The notes under the pieces are model-generated. The model did no database searches, was not told where the DNA came from, and saw only the letters and a program-made list of their open reading frames with translations. The translations under genes were made by a program, and so were the position numbers. A stretch of DNA of 64,000 nucleotides from Pseudomonas nitroreducens NBRC 12694 (GTDB lineage: Bacteria; Pseudomonadota; Gammaproteobacteria; Pseudomonadales; Pseudomonadaceae), in contig NZ_BDAI01000001.1 of the NCBI RefSeq assembly GCF_002091755.1, forward strand, positions 558,001 through 622,000, written 5' to 3'. Positions 25,840-35,910 of the stretch are shown piece after piece (positions within the stretch are counted from its first letter, which is position 1; each line of letters opens with the position of its first letter).

Positions 25840-26364
25840 TCAATTCAATTGCGCTGCGTGCCACTCAGGGCATGCAGCCTCTTCGATTCGGACCCGGCAA
25901 TGGAGGGGAACCCGCGGAAAGAGTTCCAGCAGGTCGTCATTGCGCAGGCGGATACAGCCGTGCGACAGCGGGACGGCCATGGGCTCGCAGTCGGGAGTGC
26001 CGTGCAGATAGATGTAGCGGCGAAAGGTGTCGACCTCGCCCATCCGGTTGCGGCCCTGTTCGCAGCCGCTGAGCCAGAGAATGCGCGAGAGGATCCAGTC
26101 GCGGCCGGGAAACTCTTCGTGCAGCGCAGGCGTCCAGGTTTCCCCGGTCCAGCGCCGCCCCTTCAGCACCGCTCCTTTGGGGAGCCCATCACCGACGCGT
26201 GCGCGTATCTGGTGCAGGCCACGCGGCGTGCAGCCGGACCCGTTGCGCTCCCCCGCGCCGTTGACAGCAGTGGATACCTGAACACGGACGACGAGACACC
26301 CCGCGGCAAAGCCGTAGAGCATCTGGTCAGCAAGGGAGATATGGAGAAGATCAAGATCGGCCAT
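25840..26364 (-). CDS. L,D-transpeptidase (YkuD) family protein
   Basis: 174 residues with the YkuD catalytic motif HGTPDCEP...PLSHGCIRLRNDDLLELF near residues 125-150, where His and Cys of SHGCIR form the active site. Such enzymes make 3-3 crosslinks or attach lipoproteins to peptidoglycan. No convincing signal peptide is present (MADLDLLHISLADQ), so periplasmic delivery is unclear unless the start is further downstream; the ribosome site at 26364 is poor. It sits 57 bases downstream of psrA and 11 bases upstream of nagZ. Confidence 0.87.
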   Translation of the reverse strand: MADLDLLHISLADQMLYGFAAGCLVVRVQVSTAVNGAGERNGSGCTPRGLHQIRARVGDGLPKGAVLKGRRWTGETWTPALHEEFPGRDWILSRILWLSGCEQGRNRMGEVDTFRRYIYLHGTPDCEPMAVPLSHGCIRLRNDDLLELFPRVPLHCRVRIEEAACPEWHAAQLN

Positions 26365-26420
26365 GGCCGGCTACTGTAGCCGATCGGACCGGCGCAGCCC
26401 AGCGCGAAGCCGGGCGCAAA

Positions 26421-27137
26421 TCAGACTTTGGCGGGAGCCTGTGCGGCGCTCGACTTGGTGCGCGGCTTGAGCTGGGCGCCGGCCAGCGACGGATCGCTTA
26501 CACCGCTATCGGCTCGCATGCCGGCAGCCAGGAACGGCACCATCAGGCGCATCACCTGCTCGATGGAGGTGTTCACGCCGAAATCGTTCTCGGCCATGGC
26601 GCGCAACGCCTTGATGCCGGACATGCTGAATACGGCAGTACCCAGCATGAAGTGCACACGCCAGAAGAGCTCCAGCGGCGGCAGACGCGGTGCGGACTCG
26701 TTCACCAGCAGCATGTAGCGGCGGAACACCTTGCCATAGACCTCTTCGAGGTACTTGCGCAGGTGCCCCTGGCTCTGGCTGAACGCCAGGCCCAGCAGGC
26801 GCATGAAGATGGACAGGTCATTGCCGCTGCGCGGCTTGACGGCCATGGCCTGGACCACGAGCAGTTCGAGCAGCTCTTCCAGCGTGGCACGCGGCGCATC
26901 GGGCTTGGCCTGGCGGCGATCCAGCTCCTTCTCGAGACTGGCGCAGAACGGACCGAGGAAGCGCGAGAAGACCGCCTGGATCAGCGCCTTCTTCGAGCCG
27001 AAGTGGTAGTTCACCGCCGCGAGGTTCACCCCCGCCTTGCTGGTGATCAGACGCAAGGAGGTTTCGGCGAAGCCTTTCTCCGCGAACAGCTGTTCCGCAG
27101 CATCCAGGATGCGTTCGACGGTTTCCGACTGGGCCAT
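26421..27137 (-). CDS. psrA: TetR-family fatty-acid-responsive regulator PsrA
   Basis: 238 residues. The N-terminal HTH runs ETVERILDAAEQLFAEKGFAETSLRLITSKAGVNLAAVNYHFGSKKALI (quoted here only by its ends ERILDAAEQLF and VNLAAVNYHFGSKK). PsrA represses its own gene and fadBA and activates rpoS in P. aeruginosa; long-chain fatty acids release it. The start at ATG 27137 follows two overlapping operator palindromes. The same regulon is represented in this window by fadBA 6-9 kb away. The C-terminal tail is Lys/Ala-rich. Confidence 0.94.
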   Translation of the reverse strand: MAQSETVERILDAAEQLFAEKGFAETSLRLITSKAGVNLAAVNYHFGSKKALIQAVFSRFLGPFCASLEKELDRRQAKPDAPRATLEELLELLVVQAMAVKPRSGNDLSIFMRLLGLAFSQSQGHLRKYLEEVYGKVFRRYMLLVNESAPRLPPLELFWRVHFMLGTAVFSMSGIKALRAMAENDFGVNTSIEQVMRLMVPFLAAGMRADSGVSDPSLAGAQLKPRTKSSAAQAPAKV

Positions 27138-27152
27138 GGCTACTCCGCCTGA

Positions 27153-27179
27153 CAAACACTTGTTTGAAACATACGTTTC
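27153..27179. promoter_or_regulatory. Two abutting PsrA operators in the psrA promoter
   Basis: CAAACACTTGTTTG (27153-27166) and GAAACATACGTTTC (27166-27179) are perfect 5-4-5 inverted repeats sharing one base. They match the reported PsrA motif (G/C)AAAC-N2-4-GTTT(G/C) and lie 16 bases upstream of psrA. Confidence 0.88.
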
Positions 27180-27327
27180 AGCGTCTTCTATTGTCAAGCA
27201 AAGTGCGATGGATTGTTACCAATATCATGGCAATGCGACGAGAGACCGTATGTACAGCAAGACGCCTGCCAGCGTCCAAAGGTTACATGCACGAACGTTC
27301 CACCAACAGCCTCGCCCAATAAAAGCA

Positions 27328-27355
27328 TTGCCAGCCCGCTATCACTGTATATAAT
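27328..27355 (+). promoter_or_regulatory. Promoter of lexA
   Basis: TTGCCA (27328-27333) and TATAAT (27350-27355) with a 16-base spacer. The -10 hexamer lies inside the first LexA box, so LexA binding would block the polymerase. Confidence 0.78.
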
Positions 27356-27379
27356 TCCAGGAACTGTATAAAAAGCCAG
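27345..27379 (+). promoter_or_regulatory. Two tandem LexA (SOS) boxes
   Basis: CTGTATATAATTCCAG (27345-27360) and CTGTATAAAAAGCCAG (27364-27379) both fit CTG-N10-CAG with a TATA-rich centre. They are three bases apart and autoregulate lexA-sulA. Confidence 0.93.
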
Positions 27380-27388
27380 AGTATGGAC

Positions 27389-28003
27389 ATGCTGAAGCTC
27401 ACGCCGCGCCAAGCCGAGATCCTCGCCTTCATCAAACGCTGCTTGGAAGCCAACGGCTATCCGCCCACCCGCGCGGAGATCGCCCATGAACTCGGCTTCA
27501 AGTCGCCCAACGCCGCCGAGGAGCACCTGAAAGCCCTCGCCCGCAAAGGCGCCATCGAGATGACCCCGGGCGCCTCCCGCGGCATCCGCATCCCCGGCTT
27601 CGAACCCAAGGCCGCCGCCAATGACGACGAACTGCCGATCATCGGCCGCGTCGCTGCCGGCGCGCCGATCCTCGCCGAGCAGAACGTCGACGACACCTGC
27701 CGAATCAACCCCACCTTCTTCAACCCGCCGGCGGACTACCTGCTGCGCGTTCGCGGCCAGAGCATGAAGGATGTCGGCATCATGGACGGCGACCTGCTCG
27801 CCGTGCATGTCACCCGCGAGGCGCGCAACGGCCAGATCGTGGTCGCCCGCCTGGGTGAAGAGGTGACGGTCAAGCGCTTCAAGCGCGAAGGCAGCAAGGT
27901 CTGGCTGCTGGCCGAGAACCCGGAGTTCGCCCCCATCGAGGTCGATCTCAAGGAACAGGAACTGGTCATCGAAGGCTTGAGCGTCGGCGTTATCCGTCGC
28001 TGA
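27389..28003 (+). CDS. lexA: SOS repressor LexA
   Basis: 204 residues from ATG 27389 (MLKLTPRQAEILAFIKRC), the length and N-terminus of Pseudomonas LexA. An in-frame ATG six bases earlier (27383) would add MD but sits too close to the AGAG site. The winged HTH covers residues 1-70 (PPTRAEIAHELGFKSPNAAEEHLKAL, given by its ends). The autocleavage pair Ala-Gly lies in GRVAAGAPIL, the nucleophile Ser in GQSMKDVG and the general-base Lys in EEVTVKRF. sulA follows after 13 bases. Confidence 0.97.
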   Translation: MLKLTPRQAEILAFIKRCLEANGYPPTRAEIAHELGFKSPNAAEEHLKALARKGAIEMTPGASRGIRIPGFEPKAAANDDELPIIGRVAAGAPILAEQNVDDTCRINPTFFNPPADYLLRVRGQSMKDVGIMDGDLLAVHVTREARNGQIVVARLGEEVTVKRFKREGSKVWLLAENPEFAPIEVDLKEQELVIEGLSVGVIRR

Positions 28004-28016
28004 ACAGGAGACAACC

Positions 28017-28490
28017 ATGCAGTACCCGCAGCCACAGAACCTGCCGCAACTCCCGCTGTTCCAGGAAGCACTCTGGGCGAGCGGTACTGCCCCCCTGCTC
28101 CCTGAACTGCTGGAAGACGAGCCGGTTGCCGACGAGAGTGCCTTCAGCGAGATTGCCCTGCGCGGGCTACCCGGCCAGTGCCTGACGCTGCTGGCGCCAA
28201 TGCTCCGTGGGCTCAGCGAGGAAAGCGACTCCCGCTGGCTGACACTGATCGCCCCGCCCCCCAGCCTGACGCCGGACTGGTTGCGCAAGGCCGGCCTGAA
28301 TCGCGAACGTATCCTCCTGCTGCCTGCCCGCGATCACGCCGCAGCACAGGCCCTGGCCTGCGAAGCATTGCGCCTGGGCAACAGCCATACGGTGGTGAGC
28401 TGGCTGAATCTCAGCGAAAGCGCGCGCAGGCAGCTTTCCCGCGCTGCCGTTGCCGGCCAGGCGCAGAGCCTGAATATTCGTCTGGGATGA
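28017..28490 (+). CDS. sulA: SOS cell-division inhibitor SulA-like
   Basis: 157 residues directly behind lexA with an AGGAG site. The core resembles SulA/RecA-like folds: GQCLTLLAPMLRGLSEESDSRWL, then LIAPPPSLTPDWLRKAGLNRERILLLPARD and the helix ALACEALRLGNSHTVVSWL (short pieces only). SulA blocks FtsZ polymerisation during the SOS response. The lexA-sulA pairing is normal in Pseudomonas, and expression would follow LexA cleavage. SulA sequences diverge strongly, so synteny carries much of the weight. Confidence 0.88.
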   Translation: MQYPQPQNLPQLPLFQEALWASGTAPLLPELLEDEPVADESAFSEIALRGLPGQCLTLLAPMLRGLSEESDSRWLTLIAPPPSLTPDWLRKAGLNRERILLLPARDHAAAQALACEALRLGNSHTVVSWLNLSESARRQLSRAAVAGQAQSLNIRLG

Positions 28491-28502
28491 ACTGAACAAG
28501 AA

Positions 28503-28526
28503 GCCTCACCGCGAGCGCAGTGAGGC
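28503..28526. terminator. Hairpin between sulA and the convergent small gene
   Basis: GCCTCAC and GTGAGGC arms around a ten-base loop in a 44-base convergent gap. T tracts are poor on both strands, so it may be a weak bidirectional terminator. Confidence 0.45.
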
Positions 28527-28534
28527 GGCAGAAC

Positions 28535-28774
28535 TCAGTGCAGGACGCGCGGACCTTCGTCGTCCATGCCCATGTCACCACCTTCGGCGAGACGACCGGC
28601 CATCTGCACACCGACATTGAACATCGCCTTGGCGATCTCGATGTGCTGGCCCTGCAGGAAGCCCTTGGCATCGGCGGAGAACTCCAGGGTCACCAGCGCC
28701 TCCTCCTCGTCCGCGCGACGCAGCACAATGCGCCCGTCAGGCAGCTCGACAATTTCCAGAAATGAGGTTGGCAT
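28535..28774 (-). CDS. Conserved hypothetical protein, 79 residues
   Basis: MPTSFLEIVELPDGRIVLRR..., with a beta-rich N-terminal half followed by a helix AKAMFNVGVQMAGRLAEGG and an acidic tail. It starts at ATG 28774 with a GGAG site; the open frame runs five residues further but without conservation. It corresponds to the small gene after sulA in P. aeruginosa (PA3009 by position). No signal peptide or known domain is visible and function is unknown. Confidence 0.82.
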   Translation of the reverse strand: MPTSFLEIVELPDGRIVLRRADEEEALVTLEFSADAKGFLQGQHIEIAKAMFNVGVQMAGRLAEGGDMGMDDEGPRVLH

Positions 28775-28881
28775 AGCGAAGTTCTCCACAGCAGAACGCG
28801 TAGTGTAACAGCCACACCCACTACGCCCTAGCCAAAGCGCGCATCGGCCGACCAGAAGGCCGGCACAGTGTGAAGCGGGAA

Positions 28882-29403
28882 TCAGAGCTCGGTGAGCGAG
28901 GCGCGGAAACGCAGCACCAGATCCTTCAGGGCTTTGCGCCAGGCTTCCAGCTCTTCATTGCCCAGTTCCTCCGGCGTCTCGTCGTCGACATTCACCGCCT
29001 GGATCAACGGCTGGGTCGGATCGACCTTGGCTTTCTTCGGCTCGCTCGGGGGCTGGAACAGCGCAGCATAGGCGGCCAGCAGGCGACCCAGCCAGGCTTC
29101 GGGCGATTGCGCCAGCTCGACCATTTCGGCCAGCTCCGGGCTTGGAGCGGCGGCCAGCACCTCGGCATTCAGCAGCATATCGACGCGCGGCGCACCAGCC
29201 TGGGGCAGGCGGTAGTAACCGGCGATCTCATGGGCCACACCCAGCACGGCACCATAGAGATGGAACAACGCCGCTTCGCGCTCGGCCTGGATGCGCGCCT
29301 GGGCATTCATCGCACGCGCCGTTTCGGCGCTGCGCCAGGCTTCCAGAGCAAGGCCGGCGAAGAACAGCTTCTGGTTGGTGCGGGTATAGAGTTCGTTCGC
29401 CAT
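28882..29403 (-). CDS. DUF6586-type conserved hypothetical protein
   Basis: 173 residues from ATG 29403 (MANELYTRTNQKLFFAGLAL). Mostly helical, with LFHLYGAVLGVAHEIAGYYRL near residue 55 and an acidic C-terminal region DETPEELGNEELEAWRKAL. It is soluble, has no signal peptide, and is conserved next to topA in Pseudomonas (PA3010 by position). Family name is from memory; no activity can be assigned. It lies 67 bases downstream of topA and could be read through from it. Confidence 0.78.
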   Translation of the reverse strand: MANELYTRTNQKLFFAGLALEAWRSAETARAMNAQARIQAEREAALFHLYGAVLGVAHEIAGYYRLPQAGAPRVDMLLNAEVLAAAPSPELAEMVELAQSPEAWLGRLLAAYAALFQPPSEPKKAKVDPTQPLIQAVNVDDETPEELGNEELEAWRKALKDLVLRFRASLTEL

Positions 29404-29470
29404 GACCGGGCCCTCTGCAGTCGACTTCGGCAGTATAAGCACGCCCCGCCTCAGCGGGGCGCGCCTTCCA

Positions 29471-32077
29471 TCAGCGCTTGTCTTCGACCTTCCACTTGCC
29501 GCCGTCGAAGAAGGCACGCCAGCCAGTGGGCTTGCCGTCGACCTCGGACTGCACGTACTGCTCCTTGGTCTTGCGGCTGAAGCGGATCACCGCCGGGCGG
29601 CCATCCGGATCTTTTGCCGGCGCGGCGAGCAGGAAGTGGTACTTCGGATCCAGCTCTTCCTTGTGCGGAATCAGCTCGGCCACCAGCGGAGCACGGGTCT
29701 CGCGATTCTTCGGGAACTGGCTGGCGGCCAGGAACAGGCCGGAAGCGCCGTCACGCAGTACGTAGATGTCGTCCACCTTCTCGCACTTGAGTTCCGGCAT
29801 GCGGATGGCGTCCATCTTCGGCGGTGCAGGCTCGCCATTCTTCAGCAGCTTGCGGGTGTTCTTACAAGTCGGGTTGGTGCAGCCGAAGAACTTGCCGAAG
29901 CGGCCGGTCTTGAGCTGCATCTCGCTGCCGCACTTGTCGCATTCCAGGCTCGGGCCTTCGTAACCCTTGATGCGGTACTGCCCCTCTTCGATCTCGTAGC
30001 CGGCGCAATCCGGGTTGTTACCACAGATGTGCAGCTTGCGCTTCTCGTCGACCAGATAGGCATCCATCGCGGTGCTGCAGATCGGGCAGCGATGCTTGCC
30101 GCGCAGCACGCGGGACTCGGACTCGCCCTCGTCATCCGCGGCAATCTCGTCGCCTGGGATCAGGTTCACGGTCGCCTTGCAGCGCTCCTTGGGTGGCAGG
30201 CTGTAGCCGGAGCAGCCGAGGAACACACCGGTGGAGGCGGTACGGATCATCATCGGTCGGCCGCACTCGCGGCAGGGGATGTCGGTCAGTGTCGGCTGAT
30301 TGGCGCGCATGCCGTCGTTGGCGGCCTCGGCCAGGTCGAGCTTCTTGCGGAAGTCGCCGTAGAACTCGTCCAGCACATTCTTCCAGTCGCGCTCGCCCTG
30401 GGCCACGTCATCGAGGTTCTCTTCCATGCCGGCGGTGAAGCCGTAGTCCATCAGGTTGGAGAAGCTCTCGTTGAGGCGGTCGGTGACGATGTCGCCCATC
30501 TTTTCCGCGTAGAAGCGGCGGTTATGGGTGGTGACGTAGCCGCGCTCCTGGATGGTGGAGATGATCGCCGCGTAGGTGGACGGGCGACCGATGCCGCGTT
30601 TTTCCAGTTCCTTGACCAGACTGGCTTCGGAGAAGCGCGCCGGCGGCTTGGTGAAGTGCTGGCTCGGGTCGAGCTTGAGCAGCTTCATCGCGTCGCCCTG
30701 GTTCATGACCGGCAGAACGTCGTCCTCGCCCGGCTTGCTCTGCTGCGGCAGCACCTTGGTGTAGCCATCGAACTTGAGGATGCGGCCCTTGGCACGCAGC
30801 TCGAAGTCACCGGCAGCGGCGCTGACGGTGGTGGACAGGTACTCGGCCGGCGGCATCTGGCAGGCCACGAACTGGCGCCAGATCAGGTCGTACAGGCGCT
30901 CGGCGTCGCGCTCCATGCCCGACAGCTGGGTCGGACGCAGGTTGACGTCGGAAGGACGAATCGCTTCGTGCGCTTCCTGGGCGCCTTCCTTGCTGGAGTA
31001 GAAGTTCGGCTTGGCCGGCAGGTACTTCTTGCCGAACTCGCTTTCGATGAAGCCGCGCACCATGTCGATGGCGTCGGCCGACAGGTTGGTCGAGTCGGTA
31101 CGCATATAAGTGATGTAGCCGGCTTCGTAGAGACGCTGGGCCATCATCATGGTCTTCTTCACACCGAAGCCCAGGCGATTGCTCGCAGCCTGCTGCAGAG
31201 TGGAAGTGATGAACGGGGCCGAGGGCTTGCTGGAGGTCGGCTTGTCCTCGCGCTTGGCGATGCTGTAGCTGGAAGCCTTGAGCTTCTCCAGGGCGGCCAT
31301 GGCCTGCGCTTCATTGAGCGGTTTGAAGGCTTCGCCCTTCTCGCGCACCACCTCGAAGCGGACCTTGTCGTTCTTCGGCGTGCCGAGGTCGGCATGCACT
31401 TCCCAGTACTCTTCCGGGACAAAGGCGCGGATCTCGCGCTCGCGCTCCACCACCAGCTTCACCGCCACCGACTGCACACGGCCGGCGGACAGGCCGCGGG
31501 CGATCTTCGCCCACAGCAGCGGAGAGACCATGTAGCCCACCACGCGGTCGAGGAAGCGGCGCGCCTGCTGGGCATTCACGCGGTTGATATCCAGCTCGCC
31601 GGGCTGGGAGAAGGCCTCCTGGATGGCCTTCTTGGTGATTTCGTTGAAGACCACGCGCTTGTAGCGCGAGTCGTCGCCGCCGATGGCCTCGCGCAGGTGC
31701 CAGGCAATGGCCTCCCCTTCGCGGTCCAAGTCGGTTGCGAGATAGATGGTGTCGGCGTCCTTGGCCAGGCGGCGCAGCTCCTCGATCACCTTTTCCTTGC
31801 CGGGCAGGATCTCGTACTTGGCCTTCCAGCCGTGCTCCGGGTCGACGCCCATGCGGGTGACGAGCTGGCGCTTGGCCTTCTCCTTCGGCGACAGGGCCGG
31901 CGCTTCGGAAGCGGTCTTGCGCGCTTTCGCCGCAGGCTCCTTCGACGCGGACGAGCCGCTGGTGGGCAGGTCGCGGATGTGGCCGATGCTCGACTTCACC
32001 ACGTACTGGTTGCCCAGGTACTTGTTGATGGTCTTGGCCTTGGCCGGTGATTCCACGATGACCAGCGATTTACCCAT
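29471..32077 (-). CDS. topA: DNA topoisomerase I
   Basis: 868-residue type IA topoisomerase that relaxes negative supercoils. The TOPRIM domain starts LVIVESPAKAKTINKYLG and contains LATDLDREGEAIAWHL. The active-site Tyr is in GYITYMRTDSTNLS near residue 330. The C-terminus has cysteine-rich zinc ribbons (CRECGRPMMIRTASTG, CPICSTAMDAY, CDKCGSEMQLKTGRFG) and a basic end (KWKVEDKR). An Ala/Lys/Ser-rich insert at about residues 42-70 interrupts the TOPRIM domain, as in pseudomonads. Confidence 0.97.
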   Translation of the reverse strand: MGKSLVIVESPAKAKTINKYLGNQYVVKSSIGHIRDLPTSGSSASKEPAAKARKTASEAPALSPKEKAKRQLVTRMGVDPEHGWKAKYEILPGKEKVIEELRRLAKDADTIYLATDLDREGEAIAWHLREAIGGDDSRYKRVVFNEITKKAIQEAFSQPGELDINRVNAQQARRFLDRVVGYMVSPLLWAKIARGLSAGRVQSVAVKLVVEREREIRAFVPEEYWEVHADLGTPKNDKVRFEVVREKGEAFKPLNEAQAMAALEKLKASSYSIAKREDKPTSSKPSAPFITSTLQQAASNRLGFGVKKTMMMAQRLYEAGYITYMRTDSTNLSADAIDMVRGFIESEFGKKYLPAKPNFYSSKEGAQEAHEAIRPSDVNLRPTQLSGMERDAERLYDLIWRQFVACQMPPAEYLSTTVSAAAGDFELRAKGRILKFDGYTKVLPQQSKPGEDDVLPVMNQGDAMKLLKLDPSQHFTKPPARFSEASLVKELEKRGIGRPSTYAAIISTIQERGYVTTHNRRFYAEKMGDIVTDRLNESFSNLMDYGFTAGMEENLDDVAQGERDWKNVLDEFYGDFRKKLDLAEAANDGMRANQPTLTDIPCRECGRPMMIRTASTGVFLGCSGYSLPPKERCKATVNLIPGDEIAADDEGESESRVLRGKHRCPICSTAMDAYLVDEKRKLHICGNNPDCAGYEIEEGQYRIKGYEGPSLECDKCGSEMQLKTGRFGKFFGCTNPTCKNTRKLLKNGEPAPPKMDAIRMPELKCEKVDDIYVLRDGASGLFLAASQFPKNRETRAPLVAELIPHKEELDPKYHFLLAAPAKDPDGRPAVIRFSRKTKEQYVQSEVDGKPTGWRAFFDGGKWKVEDKR

Positions 32078-32169
32078 GGATCGGAAGATTCCTGCGTCGA
32101 AAAGATGAATTTACAAGGAGGGAGGCGCTTGGAGCGGCACCGCTATATATAGTGGCGGTCGCGCCAAGG

Positions 32170-32433
32170 TCAAGCTTGGGTTTCGCCGGACGGGCCGGTC
32201 TGGAGACCCAACGGATCATCTTCGGCGCTGATCAGAGCGAATCGAGGAACCTTCTCGCCATCCACTTCCACCGCCTCGGTGAACATGCTCAGCGGGCGTA
32301 CCCAGAGGCCGAATTCGCCGTACAGCGCCTGGTAGATCACCAGGTCTTCCTCGGTCTCCGAATGCCGGGCGACGCCGAGCACGCGGTACTGCTGTCCCTT
32401 GTAGTGTCGATACAATCCGGGCTGCAAGTGCAT
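32170..32433 (-). CDS. DUF1653 domain protein
   Basis: 87 residues starting MHLQPGLYRHYKGQQYRVLG with a perfect GGAGGGAG site. The compact beta fold LYRHYKGxxYRVLGVARHSETEEDLVIYQALYG...LWVRPLSMF is the DUF1653 signature (YxxYQ and RPxxMF). DUF1653 proteins are small, cytosolic and functionally unassigned. It lies between fadA and topA on the same strand but is separated from fadA by a terminator. Confidence 0.9.
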   Translation of the reverse strand: MHLQPGLYRHYKGQQYRVLGVARHSETEEDLVIYQALYGEFGLWVRPLSMFTEAVEVDGEKVPRFALISAEDDPLGLQTGPSGETQA

Positions 32434-32504
32434 GTCGGTTCTCCCTCCGCCGGCCAAAAGGCGGCGATTGTGCTGATTGCGCGGCCGCCGGGCAATCCCC
32501 ACCC

Positions 32505-32539
32505 GACAAAAACGAAAGCCGGGGCACAAGGCCCCGGCT
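32505..32539 (-). terminator. Terminator of fadBA
   Basis: AGCCGGGGC / GCCCCGGCT stem, 17 bases beyond the fadA stop. On the minus strand it is followed by TTCGTTTTTGTC. Confidence 0.87.
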
Positions 32540-32556
32540 CTCCCATCCACGAAAGC

Positions 32557-33732
32557 TTAGACGCGTTCGAAGACGGTGGTGATGCCCTGACCGAGGCCCA
32601 CGCACATGGTGGACACACCCAGGGTGCCACTGTTCTGCTTCATCACGTTCAGCAGGGTGCCGGAGATACGCGCACCGGAGCAGCCGAATGGGTGACCCAG
32701 GGCGATGGCGCCGCCGTGCAGGTTGACCTTCTCTTCCATCTTGTCGAGGATCTTGAGGTCCTTCAGCACCGGCAGGGCCTGTGCGGCGAAGGCTTCGTTG
32801 AGCTCGAAGAAGTCGATGTCGTTGATGGTCAGGCCGGCGCGCTTGAGCGCCTTGTTGGTCGACGGAACCGGGCCGTAGCCCATGATCGCCGGATCAACGC
32901 CCGCCACGGCCATTGCGCGAACCACGGCCATCGGCTGCACACCCAGGTCCTGGGCGCGCTGGGCGCTCATGACGATCATGCAGGAAGCGCCGTCGGTGAT
33001 CTGCGAGGAAGTACCGGCGGTCACGGTGCCGCCCTTGGGGTTGAACGCCGGTTTCAGGGCGGCCAAGCTTTCCAGGGTGGTTTCCGGACGGATGGTTTCG
33101 TCGAAGTCGAAGATCTTCAGGAAGCCGTTCTCGTCGTAGCCTTCCATCGGAATGATTTCGTCTTTGAACTTGCCTTCCTGGGTCGCTTTCCAGGCCAGCT
33201 GGTGCGAACGCACGCCGAACTTGTCCTGCGCCTCGCGGGTGATGCCGTGCATCTTGCCCAGCATCTCGGCGGTCAGGCCCATCATGCCCGACGCCTTGGC
33301 GGCGTACAGGGACATGTGCGGGTTCGGATCGACGCCGTGCATCATGCCTACATGGCCCATGTGCTCCACGCCGCCGATGACGAAGACGTCACCGTTGCCG
33401 GTCTGGATCGCCTGCACGGCGGTGTGCAGGGCGCTCATGGACGAACCGCACAGGCGGCTGACGGTCTGGCCGGCGCTGGTGTGCGGGATCTGGGTCATCA
33501 GCGACGCCATGCGCGCGATGTTCCAGCCCTGCTCCAGGGTCTGGTTCACGCAGCCCCAGATCACGTCCTCGACTTCCGCCGGGTCGATCTTCGGGTTGCG
33601 CGCAAGCACGCTGCTGATCAGGTGCGCGGACATGTTCTCCGCGCGGGTGTTGCGGTGCATGCCACCCTTCGAACGGCCCATCGGGGTGCGGCCGAAGTCG
33701 ACAATGACGGCGTCTCTCGGATTCAGGCTCAT
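32557..33732 (-). CDS. fadA: 3-ketoacyl-CoA thiolase FadA
   Basis: 391 residues. Catalyses the last step of fatty-acid beta-oxidation (thiolytic cleavage to acetyl-CoA). The nucleophile Cys is in TVSRLCGSSMSALH near residue 92, the thiolase signatures are NEAFAAQALPVL, GGAIALGHPFGCSGARI (His) and STMCVGLGQGITTVF (second Cys). Beta subunit of the alpha2-beta2 multienzyme complex with FadB, encoded 30 bases upstream. The orthologous pair in PAO1 is fadBA5. Confidence 0.97.
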   Translation of the reverse strand: MSLNPRDAVIVDFGRTPMGRSKGGMHRNTRAENMSAHLISSVLARNPKIDPAEVEDVIWGCVNQTLEQGWNIARMASLMTQIPHTSAGQTVSRLCGSSMSALHTAVQAIQTGNGDVFVIGGVEHMGHVGMMHGVDPNPHMSLYAAKASGMMGLTAEMLGKMHGITREAQDKFGVRSHQLAWKATQEGKFKDEIIPMEGYDENGFLKIFDFDETIRPETTLESLAALKPAFNPKGGTVTAGTSSQITDGASCMIVMSAQRAQDLGVQPMAVVRAMAVAGVDPAIMGYGPVPSTNKALKRAGLTINDIDFFELNEAFAAQALPVLKDLKILDKMEEKVNLHGGAIALGHPFGCSGARISGTLLNVMKQNSGTLGVSTMCVGLGQGITTVFERV

Positions 33733-33762
33733 AAATTCACTCTCGCTCTATTCGTTGCGCAC

Positions 33763-35910
<2,148 letters not shown>

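Noticed and set aside
29443..29460. GCCCCGC-CTCA-GCGGGGC hairpin after topA as a terminator
   Set aside because: The stem is clear but neither strand has a T run; kept out because support is weak.
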